In this document: one piece after another, positions 35,481-44,111 of the stretch
Position numbering within the stretch: the first letter of the stretch is position 1
How the letters are laid out: each line of letters starts with the position of its first letter
Assembly (NCBI GenBank): GCA_964498525.1
Contig: CAZCGU010000004.1
Location: 124,001-188,000 of the forward strand
Direction: 5' to 3'
From: DTU098 sp964498525
Lineage (GTDB): Bacteria > Bacillota > Desulfotomaculia > Desulfotomaculales > Pelotomaculaceae
DNA: 64,000 nucleotides
Translations under genes and position numbers: made by a program
Notes under the pieces: generated by a model
What the model was told of the DNA's origin: nothing
Database searches by the model: none
Seen by the model: the letters and a program-made list of their open reading frames with translations, nothing else

Positions 35481-35586
35481 TGAGAGTCTCGGTGTCCTAT
35501 GGATGATACCTTCGGGAATATTTTCATTAATTGCGCCTGCCCCGGCAGGGGTTAGTTGCAGCTTCACCACGGGTATTCATCCGGAC

Positions 35587-35615
35587 AGAGCGCCCTGCTT
35601 TGGGCAGGGCGCTCT
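35587..35615. terminator. Strong hairpin between convergent genes
   Basis: 12-bp perfect stem AGAGCGCCCTGC/GCAGGGCGCTCT, loop TTTGG. Probably ends the leftward transporter transcript and backs up the rightward terminator. Confidence 0.65.
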
Positions 35616-35648
35616 TTGTTAGCGTCAAAAGTTAAGATCAGCCGGCTT

Positions 35649-36941
35649 TTAGGCCGACAGCCTTGCCGGCGGCTTGGCTATGGCCAGGGCAATGACACCG
35701 GCCGCAACTAAAACTGCGCCGATGGTAAAGGACATCATGTAGGTTCCGAAGATATCGAACATTCTACCGGCAAGCAAGTTCGCCACAAACCCCGCTATAC
35801 CCCAGGAGGTGAACAGCAGGCCGTAGTTGGTACCCTGGGCCGACGGGCCGAAATACTGCAGGCATGTGGCCGGGAACAAGGTAAACATGGCGCCGTAGTT
35901 CCAGCCGATAATAATGGCTACAACACAGAGGAGGAACAGGGTTTTTCCTACCGGGAAGAGCACCAGCATGGCCACCACCTGTAGGACAAAGGTAACCAGG
36001 AAACAGATCCTCGTCCCTGTTTTGTCGGCAATGGCGCCGATTAAAACCCGGACCAGGGCGTTGGCGGCGTTCAGACTGCTGGTGGCAATAGCCGCCTGCA
36101 TGGCAATGGCAGATGTCAACTCTTTGGGCAGGGCGCTAACAGCAACTCCCGCCAGGGCCGCCGCTTCCTTGTTCATTTCGTTAATACCGTGGGCGGCAAT
36201 AACCCCGATAACCATCAACCCCGCAAAGGAACCACAGAAATAAGCGAAGTAAAGAATCCAGAACTGAATGGTCCTGATTGTTTCCCCGAAGGTGTAGTCC
36301 CGTCCGACTTTCGGCGCACCGGCTTTCGGCGCAGGCGGGTTCCACCCGGCCGGCTTGTAGCCCGGCGGCGGGTTCGACAGACAAAGCCCGGCCACGATAG
36401 CCATAATAAACATCGCTATACCGACATATCTGAATACGGGGAGCGCGCTCCCGGCGCCAATACTTGGGTTGTTAATCAGTGAGGTGGCCAGGGGCCCCAT
36501 GATAAACGAACCGAGGCCGAGACCGACAACCGTAAGTCCTGTGGCCAGGGCCCTCCGGTCAGGCCACCACTTGGGGGCGGTGGAGATCGGCGGCAGATAA
36601 ACCAAACCGCCGCCAAAACCGGCAATAATTCCATAATACAAATACAGGAGTTTTAAATCGCCGGCGGATTTAATGGAGGAAACCATGAAGAAACCGATGC
36701 CCAGGATAGCGCCGCCAATAACCACCACAGGCCGGGGCCCAAATTTGTCGCTAAGTTTGCCGGCGGGGAAGGTCATTAGACCGAAGATCAGTACGCAAAT
36801 GGCGTAAGCTATCTGTACTTCAGTGGCCGTCCAGCCGAATTCTCCCCTCAGGGGTTTGATAAAAACACTAAAGGCGTAGAGCAACAAACCACAGGTAGTA
36901 CTGCCCAGCACTCCACCTAAAAGAGGAACCCATCTAGGCAT
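35649..36941 (-). CDS. OFA-family MFS transporter (oxalate/formate antiporter type)
   Basis: 430 residues, 12 membrane helices. N-terminal GVLGSTTCGLLLYAFSVFIK and FPAGKLSDKFGPRPVV (the MFS loop 2-3 motif), and GGGLVYLPPISTAPKWWPDR, a hallmark of the oxalate/formate antiporter group. Such carriers exchange or import small carboxylates. Placed between the CoA-transferases and the aldehyde oxidoreductase, it may supply the acid those enzymes activate. ATG 36941 with AAAGGA upstream. Confidence 0.9.
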   Translation of the reverse strand: MPRWVPLLGGVLGSTTCGLLLYAFSVFIKPLRGEFGWTATEVQIAYAICVLIFGLMTFPAGKLSDKFGPRPVVVIGGAILGIGFFMVSSIKSAGDLKLLYLYYGIIAGFGGGLVYLPPISTAPKWWPDRRALATGLTVVGLGLGSFIMGPLATSLINNPSIGAGSALPVFRYVGIAMFIMAIVAGLCLSNPPPGYKPAGWNPPAPKAGAPKVGRDYTFGETIRTIQFWILYFAYFCGSFAGLMVIGVIAAHGINEMNKEAAALAGVAVSALPKELTSAIAMQAAIATSSLNAANALVRVLIGAIADKTGTRICFLVTFVLQVVAMLVLFPVGKTLFLLCVVAIIIGWNYGAMFTLFPATCLQYFGPSAQGTNYGLLFTSWGIAGFVANLLAGRMFDIFGTYMMSFTIGAVLVAAGVIALAIAKPPARLSA

Positions 36942-37178
36942 AATTTCACGTCCTTTCTTTTATCTATCCCCATTTTACACGCTGCCACTTACTTCTTGGC
37001 AGATGTCCTGGTAAAACCGTTATTTATGGTTTTACGAAAGTGTTTCCAACCCTATTGGACTTCTAAATAATAAATATGATTGTAGAATGAGTACTTCCGC
37101 GCGCTGGTTAATCCAACTTTAATTTGCCCTTCGCATCACTCCCTTCCGGCGGAAAATAAAAAATGGTCATTGGTTGAC

Positions 37179-37261
37179 TAAAGAAACAGGGCTACAAAAA
37201 GTTTCCGTACCAAACCACCCGGCAATAGATACCTGTGTTTGGCCGGCAACCTGTTTCTTTA
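37179..37261. repeat. 83-bp nested inverted repeat
   Basis: Perfect 12-bp outer arms TAAAGAAACAGG (37179-37190) and CCTGTTTCTTTA (37250-37261), with an inner pair CCAAAC/GTTTGG. It is in the 494-bp gap 36942-37435, where no gene is supported. Could be a small structured RNA, a regulatory hairpin or a relic of a mobile element. Confidence 0.5.
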
Positions 37262-37435
37262 ATACCCCCAAAAACCATTACATCAGGTGGGTTCTTAAAA
37301 ACAGTCCGGCAAAATTGACTGTTTACCCAACCTTTAATAAAGCATATTCAACAGGATTTTGAAAATTCCTCCTTGCTCACCAAAGTTTTTTTAAAATATT
37401 TTAAATATTTAATCTCTTCCGCCTTTCCTCCCGGT

Positions 37436-37747
37436 CTAACCCTGTGCGGACCGTATCTTTTTATTGATCCTTTCCACCAGGTAAATGGTGTTAAACTCGT
37501 GAAATGTCTGGATGATTACACTTTCAACCGGGCCATCCACCCCTAAGAGCCTTTCATTGACCTCAAAGGCTGCTCCGCAGCTTTTCTTAAGCTCTGCGCC
37601 GACTGTTTCCAGCAGCCGGCGCCTTGACTCTGCTGTACCCAGTTCCAGCCATTTGGGCCCGCAACAAACCGAAGGATCCCACCCCTCCAGTTTTAACATG
37701 CATTCCAGGAAAAGGGACCTATACCATTCAAAATCCGGCCTGTCCAC
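37436..37747 (-). CDS. Hypothetical protein, 103 residues
   Basis: GTG start 37747 with GGGAGGT 8 nt upstream. Mixed helical protein with two adjacent cysteines (SVCCGP) and another (KSCGAAF); no membrane segment. It begins with DRPDFEWYRSLFLECMLKLE and ends in a basic helix (ERINKKIRSAQG). I do not recognise the family. It lies downstream of nothing obvious and before the AOR gene end, on the same strand as AOR but after a terminator. Confidence 0.65.
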   Translation of the reverse strand: MDRPDFEWYRSLFLECMLKLEGWDPSVCCGPKWLELGTAESRRRLLETVGAELKKSCGAAFEVNERLLGVDGPVESVIIQTFHEFNTIYLVERINKKIRSAQG

Positions 37748-38020
37748 AGCTAAAACCTCCCGCCTCGCAATCTTGATTATAATGATATTATAAAGAAAAT
37801 TCTTCTGCCTGAACCAAAAATATTGCCCTCGCCAACAATAATCCGCCCGTTATACCCGCGAGAGTTTAAAACCTGCCGGTATTGGGTTGGTTGTTGCTCA
37901 AAAAAATTGACCGCGTTTCCCTCGCCGGGCGACAATAACCCGCCGGAGGTAACCGCGGTCAATCTTGTTGGTTCCTTCCGTCGCCCCTGCCCCCTGCAGC
38001 GAGATTGAATATCATAAGAA
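37748..38020. other. Short non-coding gap
   Basis: No gene supported. The leftward hypothetical gene's promoter should be here; several short frames on both strands lack ribosome sites. Confidence 0.35.
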
Positions 38021-38052
38021 AAAGCCGGGGGGAATCCCACCCACCCGGCTTT
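38011..38052 (-). terminator. Intrinsic terminator of the AOR gene
   Basis: AAAGCCGGG/CCCGGCTTT stem, then TTTTTCTTAT on the leftward strand, 16 bp beyond the AOR stop. Confidence 0.85.
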
Positions 38053-38067
38053 GCCAGTATATATTTT

Positions 38068-39792
38068 TTAGAAATTGAAGACCTCGTCGATTTCTTCGTC
38101 TGTGAAGTCCCAGGTAGTATTGTGGGGGGCAAGTTCTTCATCGAAGAATTCCGGCAAGCGGTCATCATACTTGGTGAATCCGGCCCTTTCGTTGAAGCCG
38201 CGCTCTGTTTTTAAGACTGCCATGCCGAGTCCGGTCACGTCGTCCCCGGTGAGAGACAGCCCGTACTGGGCGTTGATCATATCAATCAGGGCATTAAATC
38301 CTTCCGGAATGTCCAGGATGGCGAAGGCGATAAAGAGACACATACCGGTGCTGTCAACAGCAGCGGTGGCAATTTGCAGGTTCCGGGACAGCTCCACATT
38401 ACCTTCCTTTTTAAGGGGCTCAACAAATCCGCCCACTCTCATGATGTTGGTCGCGGTGGCGTAACCCGCAGTATGGTCGGCGCCCATGGGAGTAGTGGCG
38501 TAAGTGATGCCGATACCTTTAACCGCCCGCGGGTCGTAAGCAGGAATGGCCTGGTTTTTCACAACAGGCACCCTGTACATGCCGAAGCACTTGCCGGTAA
38601 TCGCCGCGCCGCAGCCGATGATCCGGCCCAGGGGGGTACCCTTGCCAATTTGCTGGATCAGATCCAGGGCGGCCTCACCGTCGCCCCAGGGAATAACACC
38701 GGCATCCATAGCCACACCGATGGTTACAGCTGTTTCAATGCTGTCAACCCCTATATCATCCATAGCGTGGTCCATATAGGCAATCAGGTCCAGATCCCTG
38801 ATTTTGGAGTCGGCGCCAAGGCCCCAGATAGTTTCATATTCAAAACCGCTGGTAATATACTTGCCTTTTTTATCCACGTAGTGCTGGGAGCAACGGATGA
38901 TACAGCCCGGGTGACAACCGTGGGAAACTTTGCCGCCCCGCTCTTCGATGGTTGCGGTCATGGTTTCGCCGCCGATTTCGTTAGCCCAGTCGTTGCGGCC
39001 GTATTTAAAGTTCTCAGTAGGCAGGCCGCCGGCTTCGTTCAGGATGTTCACCAGAACGTTGGTTCCGAAACGGGCCAGGCCTTCACCGGTAACCGGGTGT
39101 TTGCGCAGGGAATCGGCAAATACTTTAGCAGCCGCCTTGAAGGCTTCGGGGTTGGCAATTGGAACGCCGGGGGCGCCGGTGTCATCAAGAACAATAGCCT
39201 TAAGCTTCTTGGAGCCCATTACTGCACCCAGTCCGCCCCGGCCGGCGCTGCGGATGTTGCCTTCCGGGTCTCTGAAGGAAATATTGGCGGCGGCAAGCTT
39301 CATCTCACCGGCAGGACCAATTAAGGCAATTGCCACTTTTTCGCCGTACTTTTTCATGAGGACTTGAATGGCCTCATAGTTCCCCATGCCGATGGTTTCT
39401 GCAGGGGCTTCTTCCAGGGTTGTTCCGTCCATGGTTATTTTTATTAAATAGTACTTGTCTTCAGCCGGTATTCCATCCACAACGAGAGCCTTAATGCCCA
39501 TTCTGGCCATCTTCTGGGAAAAGGTGCCGCCGGAGTTGCTCTCTTTAATACCGCCGGTCAGCGGGCTTTTGGCGCCCACTGAAATGCGTCCGGACTGGAC
39601 AGCGCTGGTGCCGCTGAGAAGGCCGGGGGCAAAGATTAATTTGTTGCTTTTACCCAATGGATGACAAGTTGGCTTCACTTCATTTGCCACAAATGTTGAA
39701 GTCAGGGCACGGCCGCCCAAGCCGGCGTACTGCTCGGGCACATCTCCAACGTTCACAGTTCTGGTGGCCATGTCTACACGGATAAATTTCAT
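38068..39792 (-). CDS. aor: Aldehyde:ferredoxin oxidoreductase (tungsten/molybdenum pterin enzyme)
   Basis: 574 residues from ATG 39792 (AGGAGGGG 5 nt upstream; 29 further upstream residues are rejected). Interconverts aldehydes and acids with ferredoxin as electron carrier, using a bis-pterin tungsten cofactor and one [4Fe-4S] cluster. Domain 1 contains GLGGRALTS and GRISVGAKSPLTGGIKESNSGG; the cluster ligands CHPGCIIRC lie near residue 285, and DSTGMC near the end supplies the last Cys. Length is a little short of Pyrococcus AOR (605). Single gene with a structured leader. Possible role: reducing acids made by the neighbouring CoA-transferases, or removing toxic aldehydes. Confidence 0.92.
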   Translation of the reverse strand: MKFIRVDMATRTVNVGDVPEQYAGLGGRALTSTFVANEVKPTCHPLGKSNKLIFAPGLLSGTSAVQSGRISVGAKSPLTGGIKESNSGGTFSQKMARMGIKALVVDGIPAEDKYYLIKITMDGTTLEEAPAETIGMGNYEAIQVLMKKYGEKVAIALIGPAGEMKLAAANISFRDPEGNIRSAGRGGLGAVMGSKKLKAIVLDDTGAPGVPIANPEAFKAAAKVFADSLRKHPVTGEGLARFGTNVLVNILNEAGGLPTENFKYGRNDWANEIGGETMTATIEERGGKVSHGCHPGCIIRCSQHYVDKKGKYITSGFEYETIWGLGADSKIRDLDLIAYMDHAMDDIGVDSIETAVTIGVAMDAGVIPWGDGEAALDLIQQIGKGTPLGRIIGCGAAITGKCFGMYRVPVVKNQAIPAYDPRAVKGIGITYATTPMGADHTAGYATATNIMRVGGFVEPLKKEGNVELSRNLQIATAAVDSTGMCLFIAFAILDIPEGFNALIDMINAQYGLSLTGDDVTGLGMAVLKTERGFNERAGFTKYDDRLPEFFDEELAPHNTTWDFTDEEIDEVFNF

Positions 39793-39834
39793 AATACCCC
39801 TCCTAAAAATTTGATTTGGTATTAAGTTGGAATG

Positions 39835-39942
39835 AGATAAAAATAAGGAAGAGGACCAAAATCCTCTTCCTTTGCGCACTGGCAGGCACGATAATTACTT
39901 ACCGTACCCTACGTTTATTATTTCCCCCGGGGAAACAATAAA
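39835..39942 (-). promoter_or_regulatory. Structured leader with terminator-like hairpin upstream of AOR
   Basis: On the leftward strand a 14-bp near-perfect hairpin (39942-39914, TTTATTG/AATAAA with a CCCC/GGGG top) is followed by a GTGCCTGCCAGTGCGC segment and then by an 11-bp perfect stem (39873-39846) with an ATTTTTAT tail, all 54 nt before the AOR start. The nearest upstream leftward gene (livF) ends 460 bp away. It could be the livF terminator, or a conditional terminator of AOR. The Moco/Tuco riboswitch consensus was not recognisable to me. Confidence 0.5.
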
Positions 39943-40332
39943 TCGGAAGCTGTATTTATAGTAGTGCAATATCTATACCAATTATAAAAAACCGGACAAA
40001 CGTGAAATGTTTTATTATTGCTCAATTATTCTATAGGGGCAGCCCCGGTACGAAATTTCACCCGATCCAATACAGCACGCATCTTGTACGAAATAATAAC
40101 ACTTGCTCCAAATTGGAACTGGCCAATTTTTTCTTTCCCGCAGCTTTCAAGTGTTCCGGCAAGATCCCGTGAGGGCAAGCAGGGGTTAGGAGCTGCATTA
40201 GATATACACCGGCCGGGCGTTCAATTCCTTGTTCGCAGGCAGCAACTTATCCCATTAGGCAATTCCGCCCTTCTTTAAATAGCTTCAACTCGCCCGGTCC
40301 CCTGCAAACACCGCCCTGCAACCGATACCCGC
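39943..40332. other. Non-coding gap between AOR leader and livF
   Basis: About 390 bp, no supported gene; a rightward frame at 40018-40278 lacks a ribosome site and known domain. The AOR promoter is expected here. Confidence 0.35.
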
Positions 40333-41040
40333 TTATTCCCCCAGGTAGGCCCTGCGGACATCCGGATTATCGGACATTTCTGCAGCAGATCCCGCGAGGA
40401 CGATTTCACCGGTTTCCAGGACATAGGCTCTGTTGGCAATGGAAAGCGCCATGTTGGCGTTTTGCTCCACTAAAAGGATTGTGGTTCCCGCCTGGTTAAT
40501 TTCCAGGATAATTGAAAATATCTCCTGTACCAGCATGGGCGCCAAACCCATGGACGGCTCATCCAGCAATAGGAGCCGGGGTCTGGACATAAGGGCCCTG
40601 CCCATGGCCAGCATCTGCTGTTCCCCGCCGCTCAAGGTGCCGGCCAGCTGGTATTTTCTTTCTTCCAGGCGGGGGAACCGCTTAAAAACCCCCTTTATGG
40701 AATCCCTTACCTCCCCGGCAATTTTCCGGGTATATCCCCCCATTTCCAGGTTCTCCAGGACGGTTAGCCTGGTAAAAACCCTGCGGCCCTCCGGCACCTG
40801 GGAAATCCCCATGGCAACTATCTTATAAGACGGTATCTTGTTTAAAATTCTTCCGTCGTAGGTTATTGTTCCCGACTGAGGACGCACCTGACCGCAAATT
40901 GCCCTCAAAGTGGTGCTTTTGCCAGCGCCATTGGCGCCGATAAGCGCCACGATCTCACCCTCCCCCACCTGACAGGAAACGCCCCGCAGGGCGCGGACAC
41001 CGCCGTAGGAGACCGTAATATCAGCAACATCAAGGAGCAT
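40333..41040 (-). CDS. livF: Branched-chain amino acid ABC transporter ATPase LivF
   Basis: 235-residue ATPase with Walker A GANGAGKST, signature LSGGEQQM, Walker B LLLLDEPSMGLA and the switch His replaced as usual in LivF by VEQNA. Energises uptake by LivHM together with LivG. Last gene of livH-M-G-F; ATG 41040 is 3 bp after the livG stop. Confidence 0.93.
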   Translation of the reverse strand: MLLDVADITVSYGGVRALRGVSCQVGEGEIVALIGANGAGKSTTLRAICGQVRPQSGTITYDGRILNKIPSYKIVAMGISQVPEGRRVFTRLTVLENLEMGGYTRKIAGEVRDSIKGVFKRFPRLEERKYQLAGTLSGGEQQMLAMGRALMSRPRLLLLDEPSMGLAPMLVQEIFSIILEINQAGTTILLVEQNANMALSIANRAYVLETGEIVLAGSAAEMSDNPDVRRAYLGE

Positions 41041-41043
41041 ACC

Positions 41044-41811
41044 CTAGACCACTTCCTTCCCCAGGTAGGCGGCAATTACCTGCGCGTCCCGCTGTATTTC
41101 CGACGGTGAACCGGAGGCAATTTTACTGCCGTAATCCAGTACATCTACCCGGTCCGACAGGCTCATTACAAATTTCATATCGTGTTCAACCAGAAAGATG
41201 GTTATACCAATCCGGCGGATACGCTGCACCATCTGCATGAGGGTTTGCTTTTCCTGGGGATTCATCCCCGCCGCGGGTTCGTCCAGCAGCAAAAGCACCG
41301 GTTCGCTGGCCAGCGCCCTGGCTATTTCCAGCCTCCTCTGCTCCCCGTAGGAAAGGTTTTTAGCCAGTTCGTCCTTCTTCCCGGTCAGGTCGACAATATC
41401 CATGGCCTTTAACGACTTATCCCTCATAACCTTTTCCTCCGTCTTCACCCCCGGGTGGCGGGACAGGGCGCCGAATATTCCGGCTCTGCCCCGGCAGTGG
41501 CAGCCTATCTTTACATTATCAAGTACGGACAGGTTTTTGAACAGACGAATATTCTGGAAAGTCCGGGCAATACCCCGGTCCGTAATGGCATAAGGTTTCA
41601 ACCCGGTAATATCTTTATCCCGGAACAGCACCTTTCCGGAAGTCGGGGGGTAAATGCCGGTTATAACGTTAAAAATTGTACTTTTTCCGGCGCCGTTGGG
41701 GCCAATCAAAGCCACAACTTCTCCTTCCCGGACTTCCAGGCTGACTCCGTTCACTGCAACCAAACCGCCAAAACAGATAGTTATGTTCTTCAATTCCAGT
41801 AATGCCGACAT
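41044..41811 (-). CDS. livG: Branched-chain amino acid ABC transporter ATPase LivG
   Basis: 255 residues; Walker A GPNGAGKST, the long LivG insert after FQNIRLFKNLSVLDN, signature LSYGEQRRLEIARAL, LLLLDEPAAGMNP and VEHDM. Forms the ATPase heterodimer with LivF. 35 bp after livM; GAGGTG 6 nt before the ATG. Confidence 0.93.
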   Translation of the reverse strand: MSALLELKNITICFGGLVAVNGVSLEVREGEVVALIGPNGAGKSTIFNVITGIYPPTSGKVLFRDKDITGLKPYAITDRGIARTFQNIRLFKNLSVLDNVKIGCHCRGRAGIFGALSRHPGVKTEEKVMRDKSLKAMDIVDLTGKKDELAKNLSYGEQRRLEIARALASEPVLLLLDEPAAGMNPQEKQTLMQMVQRIRRIGITIFLVEHDMKFVMSLSDRVDVLDYGSKIASGSPSEIQRDAQVIAAYLGKEVV

Positions 41812-41846
41812 AGCCGCACCTCATGTTAAGTTTCTCTTAACGCTAG

Positions 41847-42737
41847 CTAGGGAGTAACCCGCCGCGCCTTAAGCCGGTCCCGGTAATTCCGGAGCACCCG
41901 CAGGATATCCACCCCGCCCAGCAGGCCGTAAGGCCGGAAAATCATCATGGTAACCATCAAGGCGCCGTAGATTAACATCCTGTATTCCTTGACAAAGCGT
42001 AAAAACTCGGGCGCCAGGGACAATATGGCCGTTCCCAGAATCGTCCCGGGAATGCTGCCGAGACCACCCAGAACAACAAAATTAAGATATTCAAAGGACC
42101 TGGCAAAGCCGAAATCGGCCGGATTAAGGTACTGCATCATATGAGCAAAGAGGGAGCCGCTAATCCCGGCGACGAAGGTACCGATGGCAAATGCTTTTAA
42201 TTTATATAAAAGGGGATTAATGCCCATTGTTTCGGCTGCAATTTGATCTTCCCGGATGGCTGTTAAAGCCCGGCCAAACCGGGAGTTCTGAATCCTGTAC
42301 ATACCCCAGATGGTTAAAACCACAACGGCATAGACAAGAAATATATTCGTTTCCCGGGGTATCCCGATCAGCCCGCTGGCTCCCCCTGTTATTTTCATAT
42401 TAATAAAAACAACCCGGACTATTTCCCCAAATCCCAGGGTGGTAATACCAAGATAATCTCCGGTCAAGCGAAGGCTGGGGAACCCCAGCAAAACCCCGCA
42501 AAGGGCGGCTGCCAGCCCCCCGGCCAGCATACTCAAGAAAAAAGGCAAATGCAGGTGAATCGTAACCAAAGCGGAAGCGTAAGCGCCAACGCTTACAAAC
42601 GCCGCGTGGCCAAAGGAAAACTGTCCGGTTATGCCGGTAATCAGGTGCAGACCCAGGGCAGCGATGAGGGAAATGCCAACCATGGTCACAACCTGAATAT
42701 AGTAGGGGTTGGTGAGAACGCCCAGAACAGCTTCCAT
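41847..42737 (-). CDS. livM: Branched-chain amino acid ABC transporter permease LivM
   Basis: 296 residues, about nine membrane helices; hallmark GLHLITGITGQFSFGHAAFV and FLNFVVLGGLGSIPGTILG, and EDQIAAETMGIN (coupling helix facing the ATPases). Starts 3 bp after livH. Confidence 0.93.
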   Translation of the reverse strand: MEAVLGVLTNPYYIQVVTMVGISLIAALGLHLITGITGQFSFGHAAFVSVGAYASALVTIHLHLPFFLSMLAGGLAAALCGVLLGFPSLRLTGDYLGITTLGFGEIVRVVFINMKITGGASGLIGIPRETNIFLVYAVVVLTIWGMYRIQNSRFGRALTAIREDQIAAETMGINPLLYKLKAFAIGTFVAGISGSLFAHMMQYLNPADFGFARSFEYLNFVVLGGLGSIPGTILGTAILSLAPEFLRFVKEYRMLIYGALMVTMMIFRPYGLLGGVDILRVLRNYRDRLKARRVTP

Positions 42738-42740
42738 GAC

Positions 42741-43616
42741 TTACACCTTCCTTTGAATGGGAAGCCCCAAAAGACCTGTGGGTCTTACAAGCAAGACCAG
42801 AATTAAAAGGCCGAAGGCAATGGCTTCCTTATAGGTATCAAAACCGGCAGCCACGCCCATAACCTCGACAACTCCAATAAAGATCCCCCCCAGCATAGCC
42901 CCGGGAATGCTGCCTATGCCCCCGACAACCGCTGCGCAAAAGGACTTTAGGCCTACGGAAACCCCCATAAAGGGATGAATGGAATTGAAATACATACCCA
43001 CCAGCACGCCGCCGGCTGCGGCCAGAGCCGCCCCAATGGCGAAGGTAAATGACACCACATTATTGACGTTAATTCCCATGAGGCCGGCAATCTCATAATC
43101 CTCTGAAGTTGCCCTCATGGCCTTGCCTATTTTGGTATATTTAACGGTAAACTGAAGGAAGACCATCAAAAGGCTGGCGACCACAAGAATAATAACCTGG
43201 ACCGTGGAAAATTTGACTGGCCCGAGGGTATAAACAGTGTCCTGAATAACCTGGGGAAAAGCAAGGGGGTTGGGACCACCCTTAATGAGGGTTACCAGGG
43301 TCTGCAGAAAAATAGAAACCCCCAGGGCCGAAATAAGCGGGGCCAGGCGTGGAGATCCGCGCAGGGGCCGGTAGGCCACCCTTTCAATTAAAACCGCCAG
43401 CGGCACACATATAGCCATAGCCGCCAGCATGGCCACAAAGAAGTTGACCTTATAAACTGCCACCATAATAAGGCCCACAAAGGCTCCGATCATGTAGACC
43501 TCTCCGTGGGCGAAATTAATTAGTTGAATAATTCCATAAACCATGGTGTAACCCAGGGCGATAAGGGCGTAAGTTGTACCCAGGGTCAGCCCGTTTACCA
43601 ATTGCTGTAAAAGCAT
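42741..43616 (-). CDS. livH: Branched-chain amino acid ABC transporter permease LivH
   Basis: 291 residues, about eight membrane helices; family blocks LVNGLTLGTTYALIALGYTM, YGIIQLINFAHGEVYMIGAF and AAVVGGIGSIPGAMLGG. Start ATG 43616 with AGGAGGT 7 nt upstream; a GTG/ATG eight codons earlier overlaps that site. Confidence 0.93.
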   Translation of the reverse strand: MLLQQLVNGLTLGTTYALIALGYTMVYGIIQLINFAHGEVYMIGAFVGLIMVAVYKVNFFVAMLAAMAICVPLAVLIERVAYRPLRGSPRLAPLISALGVSIFLQTLVTLIKGGPNPLAFPQVIQDTVYTLGPVKFSTVQVIILVVASLLMVFLQFTVKYTKIGKAMRATSEDYEIAGLMGINVNNVVSFTFAIGAALAAAGGVLVGMYFNSIHPFMGVSVGLKSFCAAVVGGIGSIPGAMLGGIFIGVVEVMGVAAGFDTYKEAIAFGLLILVLLVRPTGLLGLPIQRKV

Positions 43617-43738
43617 AGAAAAACCTCCTAATGACCGCAAACTTCCCAGCTTATACCGGCACCAAACCCTAACCAGGCAAGTTATCCATCTGTGGGCAGG
43701 GTGTTAATAACAGAACAAAATATTGCCGCCCGCCGGGG

Positions 43739-43791
43739 AAACTGCCGGCGCCTGTCCCAAAACAAGGGTACAGGCCCTTGGCCGGCAGTTT
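43739..43791. promoter_or_regulatory. Long hairpin between livJ and livH
   Basis: AAACTGCCGGC (43739-43749) pairs with GCCGGCAGTTT (43781-43791), with an inner CCTGT/ACAGG pair. It stands in the 495-bp gap after livJ, without a T tract. Likely protects or partly terminates the livJ message so that binding protein exceeds permease, a common arrangement. The rest of the gap holds a GCCGCT/AGCGGC mini-hairpin near 43905 and no gene. Confidence 0.5.
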
Positions 43792-44111
43792 ACCATAGCG
43801 GGAATCCTAAAGACATAAATATGTCATTATACCCGGCCCGTGCCGGCATAATCGAAACTTGTTCCAGGGTTACTAATGATAAGTCCAATCATTGCCGGCC
43901 GACGCCGCTACAGCGGCAGAGACCTCGTTGCGTACGGTAAGGCACCTGGACGTCGTTGCAGCCCCCCGCAAATATGACTCAAAGGGCAATTTGCCCGGGG
44001 CAGGACCGTGGCAGACCCGGACCGGCTGCAATTATTGCCAGCGGGCTATTAACCGGACCCCGGATATAGCTGCCAGAAAGCATGACGAAGCCTGATTTGC
44101 GGCCCGGTTAA

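Noticed and set aside
37174..37362. Rightward 62-codon frame in the gap before the hypothetical gene
   Set aside because: Coincides with the nested inverted repeat, lacks a ribosome site and has no recognisable protein pattern.
38374..39324. Rightward open frame of 316 codons antisense to AOR
   Set aside because: AOR is conserved over the whole stretch; the antisense frame has no domain or ribosome site.
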